Shown here: positions 31,085-38,711 of the stretch, piece by piece
Layout: each line of letters opens with the position of its first letter
Position numbering within the stretch: position 1 is the first letter of the stretch
NCBI GenBank assembly: GCA_965660935.1
Contig: CBFIBR010000018.1
Coordinates: 1-39,544, forward strand
Source: UBA1172 sp002457135
GTDB taxonomy: Bacteria > Pseudomonadota > Alphaproteobacteria > Puniceispirillales > UBA1172
Reading direction: 5' to 3'
DNA length: 39,544 bases
Notes under the pieces: model-generated
What the model was told of the DNA's origin: nothing
Databases searched by the model: none
Seen by the model: only the letters and a program-made list of their open reading frames with translations
Made by a program: the position numbers and the translations under genes

Positions 31085-31987
31085 ATGCAAGTCAGTACCC
31101 GTCTCTTTAACAGCCAGTCCATTGATCGGTTTTCCGATCTGAACGAGGCTATTCAGGATGCCCAAGCGAAAATCGCCACGGGCAAGAAAATCCTCAATTC
31201 ATCCGATGACCCGATTGCTGCGGCGGCGGTATCGGCGGCACGCGACCAGCAATCCATGCTGGTCCGCTTTGAAGAGAATATCGATCACGCCCGGATGAGG
31301 CTTTCGGTTGCTGAAACCTCCCTCACCCAGGTCAATGACGCGGTCACCCGGCTGTATGAGCTGTCGGTGCAGGGCCGCAATGCTACGCTCAAGGCACCCG
31401 ACCGTATGGCACTGGCCGCTGAGGTGAAAGAACTGAAAGCCTTTGTCCTCGGTCTTGCCAATACCGTTGATGTTCATGGCCAGGCTGTTTTTGGCGGGTT
31501 CCGTTCCGGCAAGCCGCCCTTTGTTCAGGATGGTAATGGTACCGTCACCTATCAGGGCGATCGAGGCCAGCACACATTGCAGGTCTCGGAAAGCTATTCG
31601 CTCAAGACCGGTCTTGATGGTGGTGAGGTTTTCCAGCGTGTGCCGGGGAGCAACGGGCCTGATGATCTTTTCGCCATTATCAATGATCTTGAAGCTGAAC
31701 TTACATCAAGCACCCCCAAAGAAGGCATGATTGAACGGCTGAATAGAGCCGTTGAACATATCAGCATTCAGCGGGCGGTCATCGGGGCAGCGATCAACGC
31801 TGTCGATGAACAGTCGGTTGTGCTGGAAAAGCGTAAAATGGTGGTGACAGAAAACCTGTCTTCGCTGCAGGATGCTGATCTGCATGAAATGGTGCTTGAG
31901 CTTCAGTCCCTGTTGACCAGCCGTGATGCTGCCCAGCAGGCCTTTGCCAAAATTGGCCAGCAGAGCCTGTTTGATTTTATCCGCTGA
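31085..31987 (+). CDS. flgL: Hook-filament junction protein FlgL
   Basis: The 300-residue protein has the flagellin-like N-terminus (DAQAKIATGKKILNSSDDPI, residues 25-44) and C-terminus (LHEMVLELQSLLTSRDAAQQ, then AFAKIGQQSLFDFIR). FlgL joins FlgK to the filament. In contrast to FlgE and FlgK, its length is normal. AGAGGAG precedes the start, and it ends the flgB-flgL run. Confidence 0.95.
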   Translation: MQVSTRLFNSQSIDRFSDLNEAIQDAQAKIATGKKILNSSDDPIAAAAVSAARDQQSMLVRFEENIDHARMRLSVAETSLTQVNDAVTRLYELSVQGRNATLKAPDRMALAAEVKELKAFVLGLANTVDVHGQAVFGGFRSGKPPFVQDGNGTVTYQGDRGQHTLQVSESYSLKTGLDGGEVFQRVPGSNGPDDLFAIINDLEAELTSSTPKEGMIERLNRAVEHISIQRAVIGAAINAVDEQSVVLEKRKMVVTENLSSLQDADLHEMVLELQSLLTSRDAAQQAFAKIGQQSLFDFIR

Positions 31988-32016
31988 TCATCAGTTTTCT
32001 ATTAAGCATAAAAAAA

Positions 32017-32040
32017 GGGGCAGCCGGGGCTGCCCCTGTT
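32017..32040. terminator. Bidirectional terminator between flgL and flagellin
   Basis: GGGGCAGC (32017-32024), loop CGGG and GCTGCCCC (32029-32036) form an 8-base GC stem. The + strand continues TGTTTTATT. The minus strand continues with a seven-T run (complement of 32010-32016). It can therefore stop both the flgL message and the convergent flagellin message. Confidence 0.9.
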
Positions 32041-32058
32041 TTATTGGGTTGAGCAATA

Positions 32059-33213
32059 TTAGCCCTGGAGGAGGGTCAGTACGCTCTGCTTGGAAGCATT
32101 GGCCTGAGCAAGCATGGAGGTTGCTGCCTGCTGGAGGATCTGCTGTTTCGCCAGGTTGCTGGATTCAGCGGCAAAATCAGCGTCTTCAATGCGACCCTGT
32201 GATGTCTGCAAGTTGGCAGTGATGTTGGTCAGGTTATCGACAGTGCTGTCGAGACGGTTGGACACGGCACCAAGATCGGCACGCTGTGCGTTAACCTTCT
32301 TGATGGCGCTATCAATCGTGCCGATAGCAGTGTTGGCCTTTGAAGCGCTGGTAATATCAAGTGCCCCGCCAACGGCCAGTGTCAGTGTTTTGTCTCCGTT
32401 ATCCGTGACAACAAGACCTGCAATATTGGCAGCATCAATGGCAGCCTTCATCTGAGCAGCTGAACCGTATTCGCTATCCTCATAGGCATCGTTTGCAGCA
32501 GATGTAATGGAAACTTCTGTGCCGTTGATGTTGAGCTTGATGTCGTCTTTAGCTTTAAATGCGGCAAATGTCACCGTACCGTAATCAGCACTGATGGAAA
32601 CCGTTTTAGCAGTGGTCTGCGATACGACAGTAGCCGAGGTTGGCTTGAGCGCTGAACCTGCAATACCAAGGGCAGTACCACCCATGGCGCCAATATTGAC
32701 GGAAACCTTGTCAGCAGCAGTTGTGCCGGAACCGATATGGAACGAAAAAGAGGCATTGCCGGTTTCAGTTGTCTGGGAAGCATTTGGTGACGCGCCGTCG
32801 AGCAGAACTTGACCCGCCCAGGTTGTGACGTTGGCAATACGGTTGATCTCCGCAGTCATCGCAGTCAATTCCTTGGTGAGGGCCGTGCGATCATCTGCAT
32901 CATTGGTGTCGTTGGCAGCCTGAACAGCAACTTCACGCATGCGCTGAAGCAAGTCAACGATCTCAACATGCGCGCCTTCGGCAGTTTCGATTAGTGCCTG
33001 CGCATCCATGGTGTTGCGGATAGCCTGATTTGTGCCGCGAATTTCGGATTCGAGACGCGATGCAATAGCTACGCCTGCGGCATCGTCACTTGCAGCGTTG
33101 ATCCGCTTGCCTGTTGAAAGACGCTCCATAGAAGTTTCCATAGACTTGTTAACAGCTGTGGCAGCATTCATCGCTGACAGAGCCCCTACGTTGGTATTTA
33201 CTGATAGTGCCAT
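32059..33213 (-). CDS. fliC: Flagellin
   Basis: The 384-residue protein has the conserved D0/D1 ends: VNTNVGALSAMNAATAVNKS, MERLSTGKRINAASDDAAGV, and at the C-terminus FAAESSNLAKQQILQQAATS then LAQANASKQSVLTLLQG. The middle (about residues 170-290) is a short variable domain. It forms the filament. AGGAG lies eight bases before the start, and a sigma28-type promoter lies at 33286-33312. Only one flagellin gene is present in this window. Confidence 0.97.
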   Translation of the reverse strand: MALSVNTNVGALSAMNAATAVNKSMETSMERLSTGKRINAASDDAAGVAIASRLESEIRGTNQAIRNTMDAQALIETAEGAHVEIVDLLQRMREVAVQAANDTNDADDRTALTKELTAMTAEINRIANVTTWAGQVLLDGASPNASQTTETGNASFSFHIGSGTTAADKVSVNIGAMGGTALGIAGSALKPTSATVVSQTTAKTVSISADYGTVTFAAFKAKDDIKLNINGTEVSITSAANDAYEDSEYGSAAQMKAAIDAANIAGLVVTDNGDKTLTLAVGGALDITSASKANTAIGTIDSAIKKVNAQRADLGAVSNRLDSTVDNLTNITANLQTSQGRIEDADFAAESSNLAKQQILQQAATSMLAQANASKQSVLTLLQG

Positions 33214-33285
33214 AATAAACTCCTGTACGTTTGCACTCTGTCGGAGGCGTTCGCAACATGCGGTTAAATCCTCCTGTCAAAACCC

Positions 33286-33312
33286 TTAACGGCGCATGGA
33301 AAAAAAGATTAG
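33286..33312 (-). promoter_or_regulatory. Sigma28-type promoter of the flagellin gene
   Basis: On the minus strand CTAA (33312-33309), a 15-base T-rich spacer and GCCGTTAA (33293-33286) match the sigma28 pattern, with seven of eight -10 bases correct. Transcription would start near 33279, giving a leader of about 65 bases. This places flagellin under FliA/FlgM control. Confidence 0.75.
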
Positions 33313-33405
33313 TTTTTCGGTGTATTTTTTTACTGCTGCATCGTAATGGCTTAGATTTCTGCGGTTTTCAGCGTTTCCAAAATAGGCCTTCCCATCAGGT
33401 TTTTC

Positions 33406-33433
33406 TTGATCTTTAGGCCAGCGCCACTATATA
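33406..33433 (+). promoter_or_regulatory. Candidate sigma70-type promoter before the unknown gene at 33474
   Basis: TTGATC (33406-33411), a 16-base spacer and TATATA (33428-33433) resemble a housekeeping promoter; TATAAA at 33430-33435 with an 18-base spacer is an alternative. It lies about 40 bases before the ATG. No sigma28 or sigma54 element is seen for this gene. Confidence 0.4.
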
Positions 33434-33473
33434 AAATATGCTTCAAGTTTATTAAATCACTTTAAGGTCTATC

Positions 33474-33968
33474 ATGTATTGTCCTGACTGGGTCTTCGAT
33501 ATTGCCTGCACAAGAACTGCCTCGGAATTCCTGACTGGGCATGCGGGGCTGGAAGTATGCAGCAGCAAATATGCTGATGGCCTTTCCGAGTTCTACACCG
33601 ATGTCCCTGATCACCTGGTGCTGGCCGGTGCTACCGAGATGCTCCAGTTCCTGGCTGAAATCGAAGCCGGTGAAACCGCCAATGAGTTGCTCAACAATTT
33701 CAGCTACACAAGAATGTATTATGAGGCCAGCAACAAGCCACGCCGGATGAAACCTCTTTTCGGCAATCTTGAGGACGGCGTGAAAGAAGCATCATACAGT
33801 GCTGAGGCATGCTTCAAAATGTTCAAAGCGTATATCTTTTCCCTCAGGTCCAATGTTGCCGTCAAACCGCCAGCGGGCTGGGTTCTGGAAAAGGATGAAC
33901 ATCTGGTCACGCTGCCGCAGATCATTGAACGGTCTGTATCACCGCTGGATAGCCTGATTGGCAGCTGA
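33474..33968 (+). CDS. Unknown protein between flagellin and fliD
   Basis: The 164-residue soluble protein is one I do not recognise. It has no signal peptide or membrane segment. It has four cysteines (residues 3, 12, 29 and near 113), a predicted helical centre (LAGATEMLQFLAEIEAGETA) and a basic patch near KPRRMKP. It is not like the alphaproteobacterial flagellin regulators FlaF or FlbT. Its stop is directly followed by the convergent fliD stop with no space between. The start has a poor ribosome site (AAGG about 10 bases upstream). It stands between two late flagellar genes but reads the opposite way. Confidence 0.62.
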   Translation: MYCPDWVFDIACTRTASEFLTGHAGLEVCSSKYADGLSEFYTDVPDHLVLAGATEMLQFLAEIEAGETANELLNNFSYTRMYYEASNKPRRMKPLFGNLEDGVKEASYSAEACFKMFKAYIFSLRSNVAVKPPAGWVLEKDEHLVTLPQIIERSVSPLDSLIGS

Positions 33969-35603
33969 TCAGTTATCGAGACTGGAACGCCACGCATCCA
34001 TCATATTCGTTAATGCCTCGCCTGTCTGTCTCATCTGGTTTGACACAGCTTCCATCGCGCTGAAGCGGGATACATAACGGGAGCGGATCTTATCCATGCG
34101 TTCATCAAGTTCGGTCATAGCCAGATCATCATCAGCGATGCCGGTATTGAACGCGGTGATCTTTTTCTCGATCGTGCCGTCATTCCTGAGCAGCTCTGTC
34201 GTGAAATCAATCAGTGTCTGCGCCATGCTGCGGCCAATAAGGATTGACGATGTGATATCGCTGCCGCTGTAATCGAGCGAAAGACCCTGCGCATCGCCTG
34301 AGGCGGCTGAATAGGTTGTGCCTGATTTGCTCAGTGTTGTGCCGCCGATGGTGCCGCTGCCACCTGAAATAGCAAGATCATAACTGCCTGGTACATAATT
34401 GGTTCCGCTCAGGCTGGTCGTGACCTGGCTGTTGCTACTGACAGCACGGCTGTCCATTATTGCGGCAAAACCGACAGGATTGGCGGCAAAGGCAGCTTTG
34501 AATTTGGTTTCATTCACCTTAATCGTGCCATCACGCTGGGTTTCAACGCCGAAATTCGTCATATAAAGCGTCTCGCTGCCAAAGCCGGTAATCGCTGTTG
34601 TGGTCATTTTCTTCAGTGTCCGCAACTGCGAATTCAGGAACGGATCACCTGCCATCTCGCCTTTTGTGGTGCCTGCCGTAACGCCGCGTGATGTCAGCCG
34701 TGACAGTTCAGTAGTCATGGTGTTGATCTGTGTGACGAGGGCTTGCATCGCCAGCATCGCAGTATCTTCTGAGTAAGTGGCGCTGAGCGTATCACCACCG
34801 CTGGCGGTTGTGACGGCATTAAGCTTAAGTGAGACGCCACTGATCAGATCATCCACAGTATTGCTGTCACGGGTGATTGTGACGCCATCAAGTGTCATGC
34901 TGACATCCTGCGCAGCCACCTGTTCGATGGAATTGCCACTGATATTGGTGGTGAAATCGATGCCTGCTAGCGCACTGCTGCCGCTGTCAGCTGAGGCGGT
35001 GATTTTCATCGCATGCGCGGCGCCCTCACGGCTTTTCAGCATCAGCGAATAATTGCTGTCGCTGGTCTTGATGATAGTGGCGGTTACCTGCATGTCCGAT
35101 GCATTGATCGCATCGCGCAATTTAGAAAGGCTGTCGGCCCCGTTGGCAAGGGTAATGGTGTTAATGCTGCGGTCGCTGTTGGCGGAGAAGGTATTGTTGG
35201 CCCAGCCGCCAAATTCAAAGGCGAGGTTACCGCTGCCCAGCGACTGTGTCTCGCTGGTAAAACCTGAAAAGACCAGTGTATGGTTTGTTGCCAGCTGGCT
35301 GACCTCAACCTTATGGCTGAATGCGTCGGCGATGCTGGTATCGGCGATTGTCATCGCGATCGCTGTTCCTGAATTACTGAGGGTTAACCCTGTCGTGCCT
35401 TCAAGGCTGGTGAGCCCTGTCTGGGCGCTGGTGAGGGTCTGTTTCAGCACGCCAAGCCCGGAAATCGAGACAGTCTTTTCTTCCCGCGCCTTGGTGATCT
35501 TATCAGCGGCAGGCCCCCGCTGTGCCGCCATCAGACCATCGATAATCTCGGTGGTGTTGAGGCCGGTTCCGGCATTCAGCGCTTTGATATAATCAGTAGC
35601 CAT
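33969..35603 (-). CDS. fliD: Flagellar filament cap protein FliD
   Basis: The 544-residue protein has the FliD N-terminal block (LNTTEIIDGLMAAQRGPAAD, residues 15-34, then SGLGVLKQTLTSAQTGL) and a C-terminal coiled coil (ITAFNTGIADDDLAMTELDE, then RMDKIRSRYVSRFSAMEAV). FliD caps the filament and folds incoming flagellin. A sigma54-type promoter is seen 54-70 bases upstream. In many gammaproteobacteria fliD leads into fliS; here it is divergent from a CLC gene that separates it from fliS. Confidence 0.93.
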   Translation of the reverse strand: MATDYIKALNAGTGLNTTEIIDGLMAAQRGPAADKITKAREEKTVSISGLGVLKQTLTSAQTGLTSLEGTTGLTLSNSGTAIAMTIADTSIADAFSHKVEVSQLATNHTLVFSGFTSETQSLGSGNLAFEFGGWANNTFSANSDRSINTITLANGADSLSKLRDAINASDMQVTATIIKTSDSNYSLMLKSREGAAHAMKITASADSGSSALAGIDFTTNISGNSIEQVAAQDVSMTLDGVTITRDSNTVDDLISGVSLKLNAVTTASGGDTLSATYSEDTAMLAMQALVTQINTMTTELSRLTSRGVTAGTTKGEMAGDPFLNSQLRTLKKMTTTAITGFGSETLYMTNFGVETQRDGTIKVNETKFKAAFAANPVGFAAIMDSRAVSSNSQVTTSLSGTNYVPGSYDLAISGGSGTIGGTTLSKSGTTYSAASGDAQGLSLDYSGSDITSSILIGRSMAQTLIDFTTELLRNDGTIEKKITAFNTGIADDDLAMTELDERMDKIRSRYVSRFSAMEAVSNQMRQTGEALTNMMDAWRSSLDN

Positions 35604-35656
35604 GGTGGCAGCGTTCTTTCATTGTCATGACGATCAATTGGAAACGACTAAATTGG

Positions 35657-35673
35657 TGCAACATTTATGCCGT
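35657..35673 (-). promoter_or_regulatory. Sigma54-type promoter of fliD
   Basis: On the minus strand ACGGCAT-AAATG-TTGCA has the GG-N10-GC core at exact spacing and a perfect -12 box; the -24 box has GGCA. Transcription would begin near 35645, about 42 bases before the fliD start. Confidence 0.7.
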
Positions 35674-35768
35674 TTATAAAAAATGGGTAATGGAAACGAT
35701 TTAAGGGTATACTGAACCACTTGATTAGCCGGCTATCGACTAATGAAGCTGGCAGAGTCTGGGGGGAT

Positions 35769-37499
35769 GTGATTGTTAATCTGACCCTTAAACAACTGTC
35801 GGACCAACTGAAAAAGCTGGTCCATCGAACAGTGTTAACCGCCGCCGTGGGTCTTTTCTTTGGCTTTGTGATGGCGTTCGTCTCCAATGCCTTTATCCTT
35901 GGGGTGCGCAGGATTGCTGGCCTTCGAGATGATCCGGGGTGGTTTTCGGTGACCATCAGCGGTGTTGATATCCCGCTCCTGCCAATGGCCAGCCTGCTCA
36001 CAGCGGTTTGCCTTATCCTGTTGATCCGGCGCTATTTTTCAATCAAGGACTGGAAAGGCCCGGCGGATGCGATCTACGCCGCCCATCGCAGTGACAATGA
36101 ACTGGATGTAAAGGCCGGTTTCGGGTCCACCCTGGCGGCGTTTGTTTCAGCCAGTGGCGGGGCATCGGTCGGTCAATATGGCCCGCTGGTTCATTTCGGT
36201 GCAACGCTTGGCAGTTTCATCCAGCATCGGTTCCGTTTCGGGATCACCACCGACGTTTATATCGGATGCGGCGTGGCCGGGGCGATTGCCGCCGGGTTCA
36301 ACGCCCCCATCGCCGCCATCGTTTTCGCCCATGAGGCTATCCTGAGGCATTTTTCACTGCGCACGGTGGCCCCTATTGCCATTTCCAGCATCAGCGCGGC
36401 CAGCATCAGCAGCTGGGCCTTTGGCGGCAACAGGCTGTTCCAGATTGAGGTTATTCCCGTGCCGTTATTGACGCTGATGCCGGTTGCGCTGATCTGCGGG
36501 CCGATCTTCGGGTTGCTGGCCGTTCTTTACATGCACGCGATCCGTTCGGCCCAGCGCTACGCCAGGCGGTCGCGGCTTTCCATGGTGCAGAAGCTGCTCA
36601 TCGCGGCGATCGGGACCGGGATTGTCGGGACCATGATGCCTGAGCTGTTTGGCTTCGGGATCAGGGAAATCCTGCTCATGCTGAAGGGCCAGTTCGGGAC
36701 TGAAATGCTGCTGGCCATGCTGGCTGGTAAAATCCTGCTGACAGCACTCTGCCTCGGCTTCGGGATGTTTGGCGGGGTCTTCTCACCAGCGCTTTTTGTC
36801 GGTGCTGCCGGGGGGTCGATTGCCAACAGGTTGCTGCTGCTGGCGGGGCTTTCTATCCCGGCACCGGCGCTGGTGACCTGCGGGATGGCCGCTGTCGGCA
36901 GTGCCGTTATCGGCGCACCCATCGCGGGCGTTCTGATCATGCTGGAATTGACGATGAGTTACGAATACGCCCTTGCCGCCATGCTGAGCGTGGTGATGAG
37001 CGCGCTGGTGGCCTACCCGCTGTTCGGGCTTTCCTTCTTTGATCGTCAACTGATTGATCGCGGCATCGACATCTCCCAGGGCCGGGGGCATCTCCAGGTC
37101 ATGGAAACCTATATCAGCACCATGGTCAGTCAGGATTACATCGTCATTGAGCGCAACACCGCGGTCAAGGATGGCATCAGCATGATGGTGGAGAAGGGAA
37201 CCAGTGAGGCGTATATCCTCAATGACCACGGGGTCTATATTGGCAAGCTGGGGCTGCATCAGTTGCTCCGCGCCCCGCCTGATGACCGGGTGGAGCCATA
37301 CATCATTGCGGATTCCCTCATCCTCAAAAAGGATGCATCGCTGATGCAGGCCATTGAGTTGGGCAGTGAATTTGTTGGTGAGCATATTCCGGTGATCGAC
37401 ATGGAAACCGGCATCATGGAAGGCGTGATTACCGAGGCCGACCTGTTCCAGGCCTACCTGAAATTGCAAAATCAAATTGTCGATCTGGAACGCCGCTAG
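35769..37499 (+). CDS. CLC-family anion transporter/channel with tandem CBS domains and a Tyr at the gate
   Basis: The protein is about 576 residues from the GTG at 35769, which follows a G-rich site; a TTG at 35721 is an alternative. The CLC membrane domain covers about residues 20-430. It includes the GQYGPLVHFGA block (136-146), FNAPIAAIVFAHEA (about 177-190) and GVFSPALFVGAAGGS (about 337-351). Two CBS domains follow (about 455-570), which usually sense nucleotides. In coupled CLC exchangers the first block reads G-R-E-G-P; here the gating Glu is Tyr137. The second proton glutamate (Glu203 of E. coli ClC) aligns with Ala190. The GSGIP filter motif is replaced by a KGPADAI-type sequence. 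A passive or differently gated anion pathway is inferred. Its place inside a flagellar cluster is unusual. Confidence 0.88.
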   Translation: MIVNLTLKQLSDQLKKLVHRTVLTAAVGLFFGFVMAFVSNAFILGVRRIAGLRDDPGWFSVTISGVDIPLLPMASLLTAVCLILLIRRYFSIKDWKGPADAIYAAHRSDNELDVKAGFGSTLAAFVSASGGASVGQYGPLVHFGATLGSFIQHRFRFGITTDVYIGCGVAGAIAAGFNAPIAAIVFAHEAILRHFSLRTVAPIAISSISAASISSWAFGGNRLFQIEVIPVPLLTLMPVALICGPIFGLLAVLYMHAIRSAQRYARRSRLSMVQKLLIAAIGTGIVGTMMPELFGFGIREILLMLKGQFGTEMLLAMLAGKILLTALCLGFGMFGGVFSPALFVGAAGGSIANRLLLLAGLSIPAPALVTCGMAAVGSAVIGAPIAGVLIMLELTMSYEYALAAMLSVVMSALVAYPLFGLSFFDRQLIDRGIDISQGRGHLQVMETYISTMVSQDYIVIERNTAVKDGISMMVEKGTSEAYILNDHGVYIGKLGLHQLLRAPPDDRVEPYIIADSLILKKDASLMQAIELGSEFVGEHIPVIDMETGIMEGVITEADLFQAYLKLQNQIVDLERR

Positions 37500-37505
37500 G
37501 CGGGG

Positions 37506-37544
37506 ATATCAGGCGGGAATATCAGGCGAGTATATCAATCTGGC
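37506..37544. repeat. Three 13-base tandem repeats after the CLC gene
   Basis: Units at 37506-37518, 37519-37531 and 37532-37544 all begin ATATCA. The first two share ATATCAGGCG, and the third is diverged. The array spans the short gap after the CLC stop and covers the last codons and stop of the convergent small gene (stop at 37522-37524). Confidence 0.7.
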
Positions 37545-37872
37545 CCGAGAACCGCGGTGCATCAGCGTGCAAGTTCGAGATCCGGGCAATCTTGCTGGCG
37601 GCGGCGTTGTTCATGAAACCCGGTGACAGCAACTGGCGGGCGGAAAAGAACTGTTCGCTGGTGATGGATGACGGGGCCTGACGCGGGTGCCAGCTGCCCT
37701 GTGCCGGCATGGAACGCCGAAAAGGCCGTGATGAGCTGCCCGGTGATGCCGGTTCCAATCCATAGGCGGATTGCTGGTAACTTGGCACTATTGTTGCAGG
37801 CAAATGGGACGGAGCCGCGACGGGCGCGGCAGAAACGGCTGTTCCATTAGAAGCAGGCGAAAGTATATCCAT
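37522..37872 (-). CDS. Small Pro/Ser/Ala-rich protein of unknown function
   Basis: The 116-residue frame has codon use like the flagellar genes (G/C in most third positions), which supports it being coding. The first half is Pro/Ser/Ala-rich and likely disordered; the second half (SEQFFSARQLLSPGFMNNAA, then SKIARISNLHADAPRF) may fold. The ends echo each other (MDILSP at the start, IDILA at the end). No signal peptide or clear ribosome site is seen. It is divergent from fliS. A secreted or chaperone-related flagellar factor is possible, but nothing identifies it. Confidence 0.5.
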   Translation of the reverse strand: MDILSPASNGTAVSAAPVAAPSHLPATIVPSYQQSAYGLEPASPGSSSRPFRRSMPAQGSWHPRQAPSSITSEQFFSARQLLSPGFMNNAAASKIARISNLHADAPRFSGQIDILA

Positions 37873-37938
37873 AAGTTAAAACTAGCATTGATCACTGTGT
37901 TTTTCAATGTTTTGGATAGATTTTAAGGGGAAGCAGGG

Positions 37939-38331
37939 ATGCGTTTTCAAAAAGCAGCACACGCCTATGGCAATACCGAAACCTTTGCCATGGCGGAATC
38001 AGAAAATAAGCACTCCATCATTTTACTTTTATTCGATGAATTACTGCGCTCAATGAGGCAGTTTACCCAGCAGCTGGAAAACGGGGCAAACGACTATGAT
38101 AAAATGAACAGCAGCTACACCAAGTCGCTGTCGATTATCTACACGCTCCAGTCCAGCCTTGATCTTGAAAAGGGCGGTGATGTCGCGCTCAACCTTTTCA
38201 GGGTCTATGAATACGCCCGCCAGATGATCCTCCAGGATTACCGCAACAAGACCCCGACAGGCAGCATCATGGCCTACTCGTTTCTTGAGGATATCCGCGA
38301 GGCCTGGTCCGATATGGGTCAGAAGCTTTGA
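37939..38331 (+). CDS. fliS: Flagellin export chaperone FliS
   Basis: The 130-residue helical protein matches FliS in size and layout: an N-terminal AHAYGNTETFAMAE, the helix HSIILLLFDELLRSMRQFTQ, and SIIYTLQSSLDLEKGGDVAL, where FliS proteins carry L-x-x-x-L-D-x-E-x-G-G. The last motif is diagnostic. FliS binds the flagellin C-terminus and prevents early polymerisation. GCAGGG stands before the start. It overlaps the next gene by four bases. Confidence 0.9.
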   Translation: MRFQKAAHAYGNTETFAMAESENKHSIILLLFDELLRSMRQFTQQLENGANDYDKMNSSYTKSLSIIYTLQSSLDLEKGGDVALNLFRVYEYARQMILQDYRNKTPTGSIMAYSFLEDIREAWSDMGQKL

Positions 38332-38651
38332 CGGGACGTGATCACCTGCTGATTGAACTGACCCGCCTGCACAGGGCGATGCGGCAGGAACTGGCGAAAG
38401 CCGATATTGAGGCGCTGGAAGCGCTCGAACAGCAACGCCAGGCGCTCCTCAATAGCCAGCATTCCCCTGATACGTCTGCCGATAAGATCGCCGTCAATGA
38501 AACACCCGGTGCCTCCCGGCATCAGATCGATCGCCTGCAAACCATTATTGATGATGATCGTGCCCTTCAGGCTGAACTGACCGGCATGATGGACCAGCTC
38601 CGCCAGCATCACATCAGCCGCATGCGCGGATTAGGCCAATATAAGAAATAG
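38328..38651 (+). CDS. FliT-like protein downstream of fliS
   Basis: The 107-residue helical protein has no membrane segment. It would start with TTG overlapping the fliS stop (TTGA), which suggests translational coupling; an internal ATG at 38379 is the alternative. It has a charged helical pattern (RQELAKADIEALEALEQQRQ; RLQTIIDDDRALQAELTGMM) like the export chaperone FliT. The call is based on size, helicity and position between fliS and the fleQ-like gene, not on clear sequence identity. Confidence 0.55.
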   Translation: MTGRDHLLIELTRLHRAMRQELAKADIEALEALEQQRQALLNSQHSPDTSADKIAVNETPGASRHQIDRLQTIIDDDRALQAELTGMMDQLRQHHISRMRGLGQYKK

Positions 38652-38688
38652 GGCATCAGGAATAGGGCATCAGGAATAAAGCATCAGG
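38647..38688. repeat. Three 14-base tandem repeats at the end of the FliT-like gene
   Basis: AATAGGGCATCAGG occurs at 38647-38660 and 38661-38674, and AATAAAGCATCAGG at 38675-38688. The first unit contains the stop codon of the FliT-like gene (TAG, 38649-38651). The array lies in the short gap before the convergent fleQ-like gene. Confidence 0.9.
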
Positions 38689-38711
38689 ATCATGGTGCTG
38701 ACACAGGGTGA

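Noticed and set aside
35053..35592. 179-residue open frame on the + strand over fliD
   Set aside because: It is antisense to fliD with no recognisable features.
37668..37850. 60-residue frame on the + strand opposite the small gene before fliS
   Set aside because: The minus-strand frame has better codon use; this one has no ribosome site or features.
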